Source: Archegozetes longisetosus (lineage: Eukaryota > Arthropoda > Arachnida > Sarcoptiformes > Trhypochthoniidae). Taken from it: DNA of 64,000 bases. The stretch is taken from NCBI GenBank assembly GCA_018873245.2, contig JAEMBT020000003.1, positions 3,119,843-3,183,842 on the forward strand, read 5' to 3'. Within the stretch, counting starts at the first letter, position 1, and every line of letters starts with the position of its first letter. The notes beneath the pieces were generated by a model. The model did not search any database. It worked only from the letters and a program-made list of their open reading frames with translations, and had not been told where the DNA came from. The translations under genes and the position numbers were made by a program. This document shows positions 49,564 through 59,482 of this stretch, in pieces.

Positions 49564-51891
49564 ATGGGTGAGATTTCAACAGTGAAGATGTCTTCGATAT
49601 CATTCGATTCAGAGCAATTCGTGAAAGATCTCACATCGAGGGCATCGGTCAGTATTGACGCCCTTTTGACGGCCCGAAAGAATGTCCAAAGTCTGGCCGA
49701 CGATACAAACTCTCAGCTGAAAAAAAATGTTTATAAAAATTACTCACTTTTTATCGATACTGCGAAAGAGATATCGTATCTGAAGAGCGAGATGTATCAA
49801 TTGAGTCATTTGTTGACAGATCAACAAAACCTGATGTCATCACTTCTGGACGTGTCCATTGGTGGCCACAGAGCGGGTTTGACGGCCAGTGAGAAGAAAG
49901 AAGCGTTGGACAAAGTGAAAGAAGAGAAGGAAAAAGTGAATCACTCTTCTAGTAGTAGTTTATCGAAGGAGTTGAGCTCTTTATTAGATAAGATCGAAGG
50001 AAGTGCTGGTATTCTTGAGACCCGAACCCGTTGTTCAGTTTTATATTCGGGAGAATTGATGGAATTAGACATCAATGATTATAAGGCTATTCAACCGATA
50101 TTTGCGATACTATTAAACGATGGTCTCATAGTGTCTGCGATTCTTCCTCCGTCTGCGTCACGAAATCAGAAGAAATATAAGTTTCAGGCCATCTATGAAT
50201 TAGATAATATCGCTGTCGTTAATGTAAAAGATCCTAATTTTGAAACTGCTTTTAAGATATTGATGTTTCCGACGACTAAAGTATTTCGTGCGGAATCAAA
50301 ACAAACTAAGAACCAGTGGTTGGATGCGTTCGAAGCGGCAAAGAAACAAAGACGCGCTTCGCTAACACTACAACGCAGAGATTCACTCATGTTTATATCA
50401 AGCATGAGTATTGATGGAACTCAGTCTTCAAGTGGTGGCAAAACACCGATGTCTCCAATCGATAGACCCTATTCTTCAATACTTAATCCCTTCGAAGAAG
50501 CAGAACTGCTCGAAGAAGTTTCTGAATCAGATGCAGAAATGGTTCCGCTGTGGCTGACAGAATTGCCCGAAGATTTAGACGTTTGTATAGCGCAAAGAAA
50601 TTTTGAAGACGCAGTTAAGTTAGTCTTGAAAGTAAACGATCACTTCGCTGTTTACCCAAAATGTTGCGATAATATAATGCAAACAGATTTGAAGTTACGC
50701 ATAGAACATAGGATCAAAGAACTGATTGATGCGCTCACGAACGACCTGCAAATAGCTCCTGATAGATCACTACAAACTGGTCCAAAATCTTCGAGACGAG
50801 CAGTTGGTCTGCTTTTAAAACTCGGAAAGTCATCGCTGGCCACGAGATTATTCTTAAACCAAAGAAGCACTTTATTGAAGTTTTGTCTAAAACAGCAGAA
50901 AATAGAAGGCGCGACACTCCAGTATATCAAACGAATGAGTTCTGTTTTCTTCAATAATGTGATTGAAACCAGTAAAGAGTTTCAAAAGGCATTCGAAACT
51001 ATCATTCATTCACACGGCTCATTAGTATCGACTCCTCCTTCATCTCTATCTACAGATAATATGAGTGTAAACAGTGAAAAGTTGTCACCGACTCATAACT
51101 CATCGATTGCTCTATCAGTCGCTTGCTTAGTTTCATGGGCTCGAAGTCAACTCAATCACTTCATTGGATTGTTTTCGCGTCATGTCTTCACAACTCAAGT
51201 TTCGTCATCGGTTGCAGCCGAATGTGTGGCACTTATTCGTTATCAGTGCTCGAAAATGAAAAGTGCGATCGGAGTCGATTTTCTTTTCTATTTAGACAAA
51301 CAATTGAAAACGGATGTCGAAAGAATTATTAATGAAATAAGAGATAAACTTTTAGAAGCTATTAAATTAAGAGCAGCTGAAGATAAATGGCAGCCACAAA
51401 ACTTTGGCAATAAAATGAAAGTTTCAAAATTTATTGAAGATATGAAAGAAAATGGTATTCCATCTGTTGATAAATTTGTTTTTGATGAATGTCGAGTTAG
51501 TTTGACTTCAAACTCGACAACTTTTGCTAAATCCTACTTGAATACAATGAAAGATCTATTAAAACTTTCGACTTCTGTCACTAATAAGCTTGTGATGGAT
51601 GCACTTGTTGTCACTTTTAAGGCTCAAATGAAACATATTGCCACTTCACTAAAGAGCGAACAATTCAAATCTGAAACTAAGTTTATTGAGAAAAATGCAA
51701 CTTTTCTTTTAGATACTGTTTTGACTTTGAGTGAACAATACTATTGTGAGAAAATTCAAACTAATAAATGTGAAGAACTCTCACGAATGCATTCAGATTA
51801 TGCTTATTTGAAGGGAAATTTAGAACCAAAGCCTCGAAGAAGCAAAGCACCCTCTCCTACAAAGACTTATTCTTCAACTACTTATTTATAG
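49564..51891 (+). CDS. EXOC8: exocyst complex component 8 (Exo84), intronless, 775 aa
   Basis: Subunit of the octameric exocyst, which tethers secretory vesicles to the plasma membrane; Exo84 is a Ral GTPase effector. The N-terminal coiled-coil/vps51-type region spans about residues 15-100 (KNVQSLADDTNSQLKKNVYKNY). A PH domain lies at about 155-263, ending in the usual tryptophan helix (NQWLDAFEAAKK). A Ser-rich linker leads to the Exo84 C-terminal helical domain from about 330 (PLWLTELPEDLDVCIAQRNF). The length is slightly above the human protein (about 725). Translation is taken from ATG 49564; the ATG at codon 9 is a plausible alternative, since conserved sequence begins after it. One uninterrupted exon. 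The 3' UTR probably contains a 143-bp hairpin element about 100 nt after the stop. The Lys/Pro/Ser-rich C-terminus is low complexity. Confidence 0.95.
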   Translation: MGEISTVKMSSISFDSEQFVKDLTSRASVSIDALLTARKNVQSLADDTNSQLKKNVYKNYSLFIDTAKEISYLKSEMYQLSHLLTDQQNLMSSLLDVSIGGHRAGLTASEKKEALDKVKEEKEKVNHSSSSSLSKELSSLLDKIEGSAGILETRTRCSVLYSGELMELDINDYKAIQPIFAILLNDGLIVSAILPPSASRNQKKYKFQAIYELDNIAVVNVKDPNFETAFKILMFPTTKVFRAESKQTKNQWLDAFEAAKKQRRASLTLQRRDSLMFISSMSIDGTQSSSGGKTPMSPIDRPYSSILNPFEEAELLEEVSESDAEMVPLWLTELPEDLDVCIAQRNFEDAVKLVLKVNDHFAVYPKCCDNIMQTDLKLRIEHRIKELIDALTNDLQIAPDRSLQTGPKSSRRAVGLLLKLGKSSLATRLFLNQRSTLLKFCLKQQKIEGATLQYIKRMSSVFFNNVIETSKEFQKAFETIIHSHGSLVSTPPSSLSTDNMSVNSEKLSPTHNSSIALSVACLVSWARSQLNHFIGLFSRHVFTTQVSSSVAAECVALIRYQCSKMKSAIGVDFLFYLDKQLKTDVERIINEIRDKLLEAIKLRAAEDKWQPQNFGNKMKVSKFIEDMKENGIPSVDKFVFDECRVSLTSNSTTFAKSYLNTMKDLLKLSTSVTNKLVMDALVVTFKAQMKHIATSLKSEQFKSETKFIEKNATFLLDTVLTLSEQYYCEKIQTNKCEELSRMHSDYAYLKGNLEPKPRRSKAPSPTKTYSSTTYL

Positions 51892-51990
51892 TGATATTAA
51901 CTATGAATCACAAGAGAATCTTCGATTTTTAAAATAGCTGCCAATAGCTTTTGATTTTTACGATTCAAATATTTATATAGATTTATATAT

Positions 51991-52133
51991 TGTAGCCTGT
52001 TTTTAGAAGTGCCTTAGCGAATTGGCCCTTAATGTGCATTAAAAATTTTCTATATTCAACGCAATATAGAGAGTAATTTTAATGCATAGTAAAAGGCCAA
52101 TTTACTAAGGCACTTCTTCAAAAACAGGCTACA
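51991..52133. mobile_element. 143-bp full-length hairpin MITE just 3' of EXOC8
   Basis: TGTAGCCTGTTTTTAGAAGT at the left end mirrors the right end, which in reverse complement reads TGTAGCCTGTTTTTGAAGAA. Pairing continues through GTGCCTTAG, AATTGGCC and GCATTAAAA to a small central CTATATT/AATATAG stem, so nearly the whole unit is one hairpin. AT sequence flanks it. It starts 99 nt after the EXOC8 stop and before the first AATAAA (52426), hence probably in the 3' UTR. Confidence 0.8.
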
Positions 52134-52635
52134 TATATTTTCCTTTCTTTAACCCAAGTTGTGTTTAAAAATGTAATAATTGAGAGATTTCTTAATTTGA
52201 TCAGAAATTTTCTTCTATAGCAACATTTATACATTCAACAAATTATTTTATCTATACTTCCGTCTGTTGTAAATCGGGCTCATCTCATCTCAAGTTTAGC
52301 TGAAATGTTATGGCGCTTTATTTAGAATTTTTTTGCGAATGAACATGATTTACAACGATAAGTAAAGAAAATATGAGATAACTGTGATTCTGGAAATCTC
52401 CTAAATCATCATAACTTGAAACAGTAATAAAGTTTCTTTTTGTTGATAAATGAATATATTTGAGTATACTGCGTATAATTTGTTACTTGATTTGGTTTAA
52501 TCTATTAAATTTATGAGATTATTTGTACAACAAAAGATTAGAAATCTTTAAACTTGTAAATAGATAGGTATCTCATTGGTTTTTGTCTCACAAACATAAA
52601 AGCATATCACACTATTACAGTGTTCACGACAAATA
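52134..52635. other. spacer after EXOC8
   Basis: About 500 bp without a recognisable gene or repeat. It includes the candidate EXOC8 poly(A) signal at 52426-52431. Confidence 0.5.
52426..52431 (+). terminator. candidate poly(A) signal of EXOC8
   Basis: AATAAA in context GTAATAAAGT, 535 nt past the stop codon. This is tentative because such hexamers are common in AT-rich sequence. Confidence 0.3.
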
Positions 52636-52976
52636 CAGGTGGGACATTTTAAAGCTGAACTCTGTCATCAGTGATAACTGAACGCTTTTGTTATGATTCC
52701 TATATAAACAGGTTAACTACTTCATACTCAAATAAAAAGGTATTAACTCAAAATATACTTTTTGACAGTTAATAAACAAAATTACAAGTGTTTAAAAAGT
52801 GCATATTTCAATTTATAGTAAATACTGAAAGTGTCCGCCGTTATTTTCCAAATAGAGCCTAACTCTTTGAATCATACCTTCAGAAACATTGACCAAACTT
52901 TCGGTTATTTTTTAGTTTCATTTTCAATATTTATTTTCAAATCATTCGATGTTTGAGGACAATTAATGTAAACACG

Positions 52977-53123
52977 ATTTCATTATTACCATCAACTGAT
53001 CCATGTCCAAAGATAATGATAATGAAATAATATTTATATGGGTTTCGCTTGTATTTCTACGGGGCTTCAGGCTAATTTGGTTTGGCTTTTAATACCACTT
53101 CAGGTAGCGCTTCTTCAGCTAAA
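52977..53123. repeat. partial palindrome A (loop plus one arm) in mariner copy 1
   Basis: Matches the loop and right arm of the complete palindrome at 59998-60254 (CATCAACTGATCCATGTCC; GCTTGTATTTCTrCGG; CAGGTAGCGCTTC). The other arm is gone. The arm resumes after element B as GATAGTAACCACAC near 53352. Confidence 0.7.
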
Positions 53124-53342
53124 CTCCCCGGCCGGCGATTTGGCAATGAGTGAAATTCTTTTTAGGGTTAAAACTTGAATGACTTCTTTTGAACTGGTTT
53201 AAAGCGCGTACGAGTCTCTAATTTTAAGCTTCAAAGATTGGGGTAAAAGTTTTACGCAAGCTTTTTCTCTAGAACAAGCAGGATCTCAATGCCTTAAATG
53301 CAAGCAAAAATCAACTCATTGCCAAATCGTCGAGCCAGGGAG
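53124..53342. mobile_element. element B: 219-bp inverted-repeat insertion inside mariner copy 1
   Basis: The left end reads CTCCCCGGCCGGCGATTTGG. The right end in reverse complement reads CTCCCTGGCTCGACGATTTG. Both continue into GGCAATGAGT. It interrupts palindrome A: copy 2 lacks it at the same place, reading straight through CAGCTGAAGTGGTGATAGT. AAA lies on both sides and may be the target duplication. No coding capacity. Confidence 0.75.
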
Positions 53343-53526
53343 CAAAATGGCGATAGTAACCACACGGTACGCTCGACTGTTGTGAACACCATTTTTGTTT
53401 TATTCATTCTCATCCTACATTTATGTTCAATAAAAGTTCAAATTAGGTCTTTTCTAATATTGAACTTTTCAGATTTACCCTGTCATTCTAACTAAGAATA
53501 TACAAACAAAATCTCAACTTTGAGAT

Positions 53527-53659
53527 TCAATACTGTAGTATATGGTCTGATTAATAGCTCTGCATAATAGATCTAACTAAACTTTGAAAAGTGTTGAATT
53601 ATTACATCACGAGATCTATTATGCGAAACTATTAATCAGACCATATATTACTGTATTGA
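53527..53659. mobile_element. 133-bp hairpin MITE
   Basis: TCAATACTGTAGTATATGGT at the left matches the right end, which in reverse complement reads TCAATACAGTAATATATGGT. Pairing continues through CTGATTAATAG and GCATAATAGATCT, leaving a short AT-rich loop. Non-coding. Confidence 0.8.
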
Positions 53660-54571
53660 GTAGAAAATGGGGTTTCCATATAATTCTTTGATAAATGAAT
53701 AATCTAAAATTTGATGTTGAGATCATGATCCTATCCCTTCAGATCGAAAAGTTATGATTTTTTGAAAAATCACTTTTTTCAACTATTTAGGACTATATTC
53801 GACCATTAAACAAACAATATTTGTGTGAAACAAAAATACGCGTATTCAATATTTTAGTATCCATCATAATTAAGAACTCTCGTCCAATTCTGGAGAAATA
53901 TACTTGAGTAATTCACCTATCTTACAAGGAACAATGCCAACCTAGTATGATCTCAGCGCTAACATGTAGTTTATTAAAAAAAATATCATCACAATCCATT
54001 AATTTTTACTAAAAAATCTCTCAAAAACAGAGTCGGATACTAGTCAAAGACTGTGCAGTATTTTACGAAGTGAAGAATAGGTCTGAACCATTTGACATAC
54101 TGACCTATTGACCATTTGGCCTGCCAGTATTTGTACAATTGGGTGAATCCAAGCTACCTCACTTGATCAATTATCTCAAGTAATTTTCGAGATATTTAAC
54201 TTTTAGTTTCTATAACTACAGCATGTCAGCATACAATTAGCGAGAAGCTAACATCTTCCATAGGTGCCACCAAGATCTAACACCCTCGAAAATGGATGAG
54301 CCAAACTTCAAGTTGTAGCCGAAACTTGATATAAACTAAGGTATAATAAGTCAGGTCGCGAAGAGATTTTCCATTATACTTCAATATAAAATTCACGAAA
54401 GTTCAATTATAAATAATAATTTGATATTAAATTTGCTAATAGGCAGATATTTAGGTTTAAAAATAGAATGAATTATGGAGATATAAACAGTATATATTTT
54501 TCATATATGGAAAATGCGGATATTAAAACCGCTGAGTGTAGGGAAAGTTTTAATAGTACATCATTGGATTG
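53660..54571. other. spacer without recognised features
   Basis: About 0.9 kb of non-coding sequence between two MITEs. No open frame or repeat structure was recognised. Confidence 0.5.
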
Positions 54572-54741
54572 CAGTCACCTCTCATTGTAATGAAGACCCG
54601 AATGCAAGATAAAATCGTTCGCTATAAAGGGAGTTCATTGTAACTATCATTACCGTATGGCCAGCCAAACAAAGCGTCTAAAGGTATTCACTATAATAAG
54701 AAATCCACTATATCCGACTTCACTATAGCGAGAGGCGACTG
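54572..54741. mobile_element. pogo/Tigger-like MITE, 170 bp
   Basis: The left end reads CAGTCACCTCTCATTGTAAT. The right end in reverse complement reads CAGTCGCCTCTCGCTATAGT, followed by GAAGTC. CAGTC termini with a CTCTCrCTATAGTGAA subterminal block are typical of pogo-like elements. TA follows the right end. No transposase is inside. Confidence 0.7.
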
Positions 54742-55089
54742 TACTAGACGACAGCTGAACTGAAACGGTAATGAAGCAAATAGAGTAAATGATAAAAGAT
54801 GAAATTATAAATATCAAATTTATGTGAGAACTGTAGAGTGGAAGATCATAAAAATTTGCAATGTTATGAGAGTATAAAAGATTAATAATATTAAATCAAA
54901 CTTGACTCATAACCAAATATTTATGGTAAAATAATTAAATTTGATAAAACATCAAGGGTTGTAAAAATATTGAATTAAATATAAAAAAGACCTAAACACA
55001 TACTAAATTATACCTTAAGTTTTTCATACTAAATAATTAAATTCATGCTAAATGAAACCAACATTTTGAGAAAATAATTAAATTAACTA

Positions 55090-55500
55090 TTAGGGTTTTG
55101 CTTATGTAATGCGGTTTTTTAACGTTGTTTGAGATCAATTTTGAATCAGTAATCGATTGTTTACAAATGTTTTTGGAAAGTCATCCAAAAGAGTGATATC
55201 TAAACTCAAATTATTAACAAATAATCTTTAAATAAATTGTGTTCAAAATGGCTGAAGAGTTTCCAAATAAGACTCACATAAGACATTGTTTGTTGTAAGA
55301 ATTTCATCGGGGATCAAATGCTACCGAAGCTACACAACACATTCGGGACACATATGGTCGCAAAGCTTTGAGTGTGAGTCAGTGTCAGTGATGGTTTTCG
55401 CGCTTCTGAAACAACGACTTCAGTGTCGAAGGCAACCCTCAATCCGGGGAACCGGTGCAATTTTACTAACAAAAACCGCATTACATAAGCAAAACCCTAA
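55090..55500 (+). mobile_element. internally deleted mariner with matching TIRs and TA duplication
   Basis: The left end begins TTAGGGTTTTGCTTATGTAA and continues TGCGGTTTTT. The right end in reverse complement is the same over at least 28 bp. TA borders both ends (55088-55089 and 55501-55502). The 411-bp body keeps the 5' flank and the N-terminal part of a mariner transposase (55248 onward), then jumps to the 3' end, so the catalytic domain is missing and the copy is non-autonomous. Confidence 0.9.
55248..55460 (+). pseudogene. mariner transposase N-terminal (HTH) fragment
   Basis: From ATG 55248 the frame reads MAEEFPNKTHIRHCLL, a stop, then EFHRGSNATEATQHIRDTYG, followed by a second stop before WFSRF. 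This follows the mariner N-terminus (HIRH..L.EFHRG.NATEA; WFSRF). The paired helix-turn-helix region normally binds the TIRs. Stops and the missing DD34D domain show it is dead. Confidence 0.8.
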
Positions 55501-55729
55501 TATTAAACTAAGCTAAATAAAATAATTAAGAAATATTGAAATTATGGGAGGCTCTAGTGATTTACCATACTAAATAAATCGTAAATGAAATTCAATTTAG
55601 ATTGAAACTGCAGAACCGATTTCGAAATAATTCGAAAATTAGAAACTGATACTCGGAATCAAATTTTTAGCCAAATAAAATCTCGTTCATCTATCAAAAG
55701 TTACACATATATGCTCTTTTGGCGCTATT

Positions 55730-56950
55730 TGGCGATACGTGATCGAATTCGACTATGATATTAATCGATATGTGGTCAAAATGGATCACATGTGGATATG
55801 ATCGAATTCGGCATGCGACCAAATTTGATGTCTTATCGCATCCGACATATAATCAATGTCGAATTTAGTCATATATTGCATTAGATTTGCCTTGTTATTC
55901 TAACTAAAAAAATACAAACAGATTCTCAAAATTCCATCTGGAAGCTGAGCTATGAATTCTTAAAGTTTCGATATTCTGCTTATAAAAAACTACTTTAAAT
56001 ATATTTTACTTTGAAATAATTGACTAAATTTTATAGATTGAAAAGTTAAATCTCGAATTGCGGAATCTCAAAGTGAGTGAAAGTAATTAGTTCTGAAGAG
56101 TTTCAGACCACTTACCCGAAAGTGTAGTACTTTTTACATGATAAAGTTACTTAACGCTAAGAGAACATTTACGGTACTTGATCAATACTTATTATGTAAT
56201 TTATCAATTATTTAACTTGACCATTAATGAGACTAACAACCTAATACTTAACGCCAAAACAACAATTAACTGATTTTGATAAATACTTAGCAGTGCATTC
56301 ATTTTGATTAACCATTCATTTTTTGTTAGCAACGAAGATTCATTCAAAGTCTGAAAATATCGAAAATTTAGAAAAAAGTGAGCTATATAACATATAATAA
56401 AATGGAACGTATAATCAAATTAGACATTACAGAATATGACTGAAAGCAATATAAGACAGAATTAGATATAGGGTCGAGTAGAATATAGGATAAAAATTCA
56501 ATATATGGTCGAATTCAATCACATGTAGAATGGGATCATATTAAGAATTTGAGCTTATTAAGAATCTCGACAAATAAAGGAACAGTTCGATTATATAAAG
56601 GATTTGTCCATGTCGAATATTCGATCACATGTAAAATTATATATTGATCGAATTCTTCATCTGATCGAATTCTGTTATGTTGAAATTCTTAATATGATCG
56701 AATTTTCCATTTAATCGAATTTTTTACATGATCCAATATCATAAAAAAAGTCTGAAAATATCGGAAATTCGGAAAAAGTAAGCTATATGACATATAGTCA
56801 AATGCAACGAATGATCGAATTCGATGATGTTAAGAATTTTGACATATAACAGAGTTCAATTATATGTAGAATTGGATCATTTAAAGATTCGATCACATGA
56901 AAAATCCGATCATATTAAGAATTTCGACATAACAGACTATATATTGTGAT
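55730..56950. repeat. degenerate GATCGAATT-rich repeat block with a 401-bp duplication
   Basis: Variants of ATGATCGAATTC, ATCACATGTAGAAT and ATCATATTAAGAATTT recur through the block (for example 55741, 55800, 56520, 56645, 56697, 56812, 56876). A longer segment starting CTGAAAATATCG at 56351 recurs at 56752 (CTGAAAATATCGG) and stays similar for about 80 bp (AGCTATATrACATATA), indicating a roughly 400-bp tandem duplication. Non-coding and satellite-like. Confidence 0.65.
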
Positions 56951-57352
56951 GACTTCGACTCAAACTAATGAGTCGACATTGACCCAAAGTCATCCAATAC
57001 TAACTGGCACTTAGTAAATGACTGACAATGAGTTGTCAATCTCATATAATATAAAATGGTAACACATTTGAAAAAGGACACATTTTTGGCTTTTGTTCAA
57101 TCGAAGCAATACTAACTCCAGTGGATATCCATTGTTTGATTAAAGTTTAGTTATTCATTCTTATGTGTTGACTTAGTATGAAAACTATAAGTTGTCTACA
57201 CTTTGTTAACTATGTATAATTGAGATAATAAATTGTTTTAAAATTGCTATAATAATTAATCGCTAGTGTGAGGTTTGAATCTGTTGAACGCCGACAGAGC
57301 AACCCTTATTGAAACGATAGAAATATACTTTTTGTATCATATCAATATATCA

Positions 57353-57360
57353 CTGATGAC
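57353..57360. repeat. left target-site duplication of the hAT element
   Basis: CTGATGAC, identical to 59272-59279. Eight bp is the standard hAT target duplication. Confidence 0.9.
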
Positions 57361-59271
57361 TAAAGCATGTTAAAATGCATAATTGCATATTTTAATTGGT
57401 TTGATATAACTAACTATTGATTGAATATTTATGCGAATCATAAAGTAAGGGGTGTTTTGGCGAAAGTTATTACCGCATAAATGCATATTTAAAAATAAAT
57501 GCATATTTTAAAAATTATTAACAAAATTTTAATTTATGGATCGATTTAGTCAATCGATAGTTAATTGTTTTACAAGCGATTGAAATCAAAACAACACTCA
57601 ATTAATTTGAATGTCACTGACTGTGCACATTGATAGCAAAATTAATTAATTGATTCAATGCCTAAAACGGCGAAATCTCGATAAAAAAACTTAAAGATTA
57701 CGTTAAAGAGTTTGGAGATGTGTTTCGTGTAGATATCGATTCGATGTCCAAAACTGAATATCTCTTATGTAAAGCATGTCAGACACGTGTCGTATGTGAC
57801 CGCAAGAGTCAGATCACTCAACACATCGAAACTCAAAATCATTCAAAAGCATTGAAAACTTTTAAAGACAATCAAAAAACAATAGTCGAGTGCTTTGAAA
57901 GAGATGTCAATGTCTTTAATAGAGATTTGTGTTTGTTTTTGGTCTCAAATAACATTCCTTTCCATCGATTACTCAATAATGGATTCAAGAAATTCATAGA
58001 AAAATATACTAAATATATCGTTCCTTCGCCCAAAATCCTTTGGGAAAGCCATTGAAAAGATATATATGAAAGCACTATTCAATCAATCAGAACTGAAATA
58101 CAGAATCACTTCATTTGGATCTCAATCGACGAAACCAAAGATCGATTTGACCGCAAAGTGGCTAATGTTGTCATCGGTTCTCTTACAGATTCAAATAAAT
58201 GCAAACGTTTTTTATTGAATATGGAATTCATTGACAATTGAAAAGGCCATCAAATTGTCCGTTCGGTTAATAAAGCGCTTAGTATTTTATGGCCTGAGGG
58301 CATAAAGTACGACAAAGTATTGTTGCTTTTGACCGACGCGGCCAGTTATATGAAGAGCGCTGGCAGTACACTTTGTGGTACGTATCCAATGCTAATTCAG
58401 GTCACATGTGTTGCACACGGAGTTTATAACATTTGTGAACACATCGCTGACATATTTACTAAAGTCAACACTTTGGTCAGTAACGGCAAAAAAATTATAA
58501 TCAAATCAAATGACCGGAGAAAACAATTTAAACTCCGATTTCCTGACATACATCTACCGCCCGAACCAGTGCGCACCCGATGGGATACTTGGATTAACGC
58601 CGTTGAATATTATGTCAAATATTTTGGTATTTTCTGTGATTTTGTTTCTGAACTAAATCCTAAGGATTCGATTGCAATAAAAAATGTTCAAAATTTGATC
58701 TCAACTGAAAAGACTAGTCTGGTCTGTGATCTTAGTTTCATTAATGGAAACTTTAATTGTCTCTCAAAAGTACTCAAATAATTGGAAACCAAAGACATTC
58801 TTCTTTTCGATAGTATAGATCTAGTCATTAATTGTCTACAAGAAGTCGAAAATGCCGCCAAAAAGAGATATCAGAGTGTTTCGAATAAATTCCATTATAT
58901 TTTGGACAAAAATTCTGGTTTTGAGAAAATGATATCAATCAATGATGTAATCAACGGTAAAGTCATCGATATCTCTGGCTTGAATCTGACCCCCGAAGAG
59001 ATCTCTGTGTTTAAATCGGCTCCAATTACGACTTGTGATGTCGAGAGATCGTTCTCGAAGTATAAATTTGTTCTCAATGATCGACGCTATGGAATGTCTG
59101 AATTACATCTGAAATATTATTTCATTGTCAACATAAACAACGAATATATTTAAAAATAATTTTGTATTTTTTAAAAATTTTTAGTGCATATTAAATGCAT
59201 ATTTCATTGATTTTTATTGCATATTATATGACATATAAACTGAAAATAAATGCATATTAGGAAATGCTTTA
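57361..59271 (+). mobile_element. hAT transposon, 1911 bp, near full length but inactive
   Basis: Bounded by exact 8-bp duplications CTGATGAC. The terminal inverted repeats begin TAAAGCAT at both ends (right end read in reverse complement), and TGCATA-type motifs are repeated subterminally within about 130 bp of each end, as hAT transposases require for binding. The interior is one hAT transposase reading frame with stops. It landed inside an inverted fragment of the neighbouring Tc1/mariner-type family: joining the flanks restores that family's end sequence. Confidence 0.92.
57659..59153 (+). pseudogene. hAT transposase, three in-frame stops and an N-terminal frameshift
   Basis: The ATG at 57659 (MPKTAKSR) is one base out of frame with the rest, apparently a lost base near 57681. 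The main frame (phase of 57720) runs to TAA after NINNEYI, interrupted only by TGA after LWESH (58054), TGA after EFIDN (about 58239) and TAA after KVLK (58779). An N-terminal BED-like finger is visible (CKACQTRVVCDRKSQITQHIETQNH). A DUF659-like/RNase H part follows (SIDETKDRFDRKVANVVIG; LLLTDAASYMKSAG). The C-terminal dimerisation motif (PITTCDVERSFSKYK) is typical of hAT. Overall it resembles the CGBP1-like hAT branch. The coding frame is otherwise well kept, implying recent loss. Confidence 0.88.
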
Positions 59272-59279
59272 CTGATGAC
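59272..59279. repeat. right target-site duplication of the hAT element
   Basis: CTGATGAC, identical to 57353-57360. Confidence 0.9.
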
Positions 59280-59309
59280 AGAGTTCAGCTTTAAAATGTT
59301 CCGCTTATA
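59272..59309 (-). mobile_element. inverted terminal fragment of the Tc1/mariner-type family
   Basis: The reverse complement reads GGAACATTTTAAAGCTGAAC then TCTGTCATCAG, matching the left end of copy 1 (from 52640) base for base apart from the first few positions. With the piece left of the hAT (57351-57360, plus TATATCA upstream) it forms the end of a third family member, placed head to head with copy 2, which starts at 59310. Confidence 0.7.
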
Positions 59310-59482
59310 CAGGGTGGACATTTTAATATTGAACATAGTCATCTGAGGTAAAGCTTTTGTTATGATTTCTATTAAAAACAGATTAACTACTTTATACTCA
59401 AATAAGAAGGCATTAACTCAAAATGTACTTTTGATCAGTTAAAAAATCACAAAAGTGTTTAAAAAGTACATGTTATTTGAAT

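Larger units (their letters stand above)
52636..53482 (-). mobile_element. Tc1/mariner-type element, copy 1 (internally deleted, with nested insertions)
   Basis: The left end (CAGGTGGGACATTTTAAAGC) and the right end in reverse complement (CAGGGTAAATCTGAAAAGTT) share CAGG and the later GAAC/GTTCAATATTAG block. Stretches match the copy at 59310-60370 closely (for example GTGTCCGCCGTTATT against GTGTCCGTCGTTATT, and the shared AACTCTTyGAATCATACyTT). At about 52976 the copy jumps from the transposase C-terminal region straight to palindrome A, so roughly 440 bp with the catalytic core are missing. Only a vestigial transposase C-terminus remains, on the minus strand. Confidence 0.75.
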
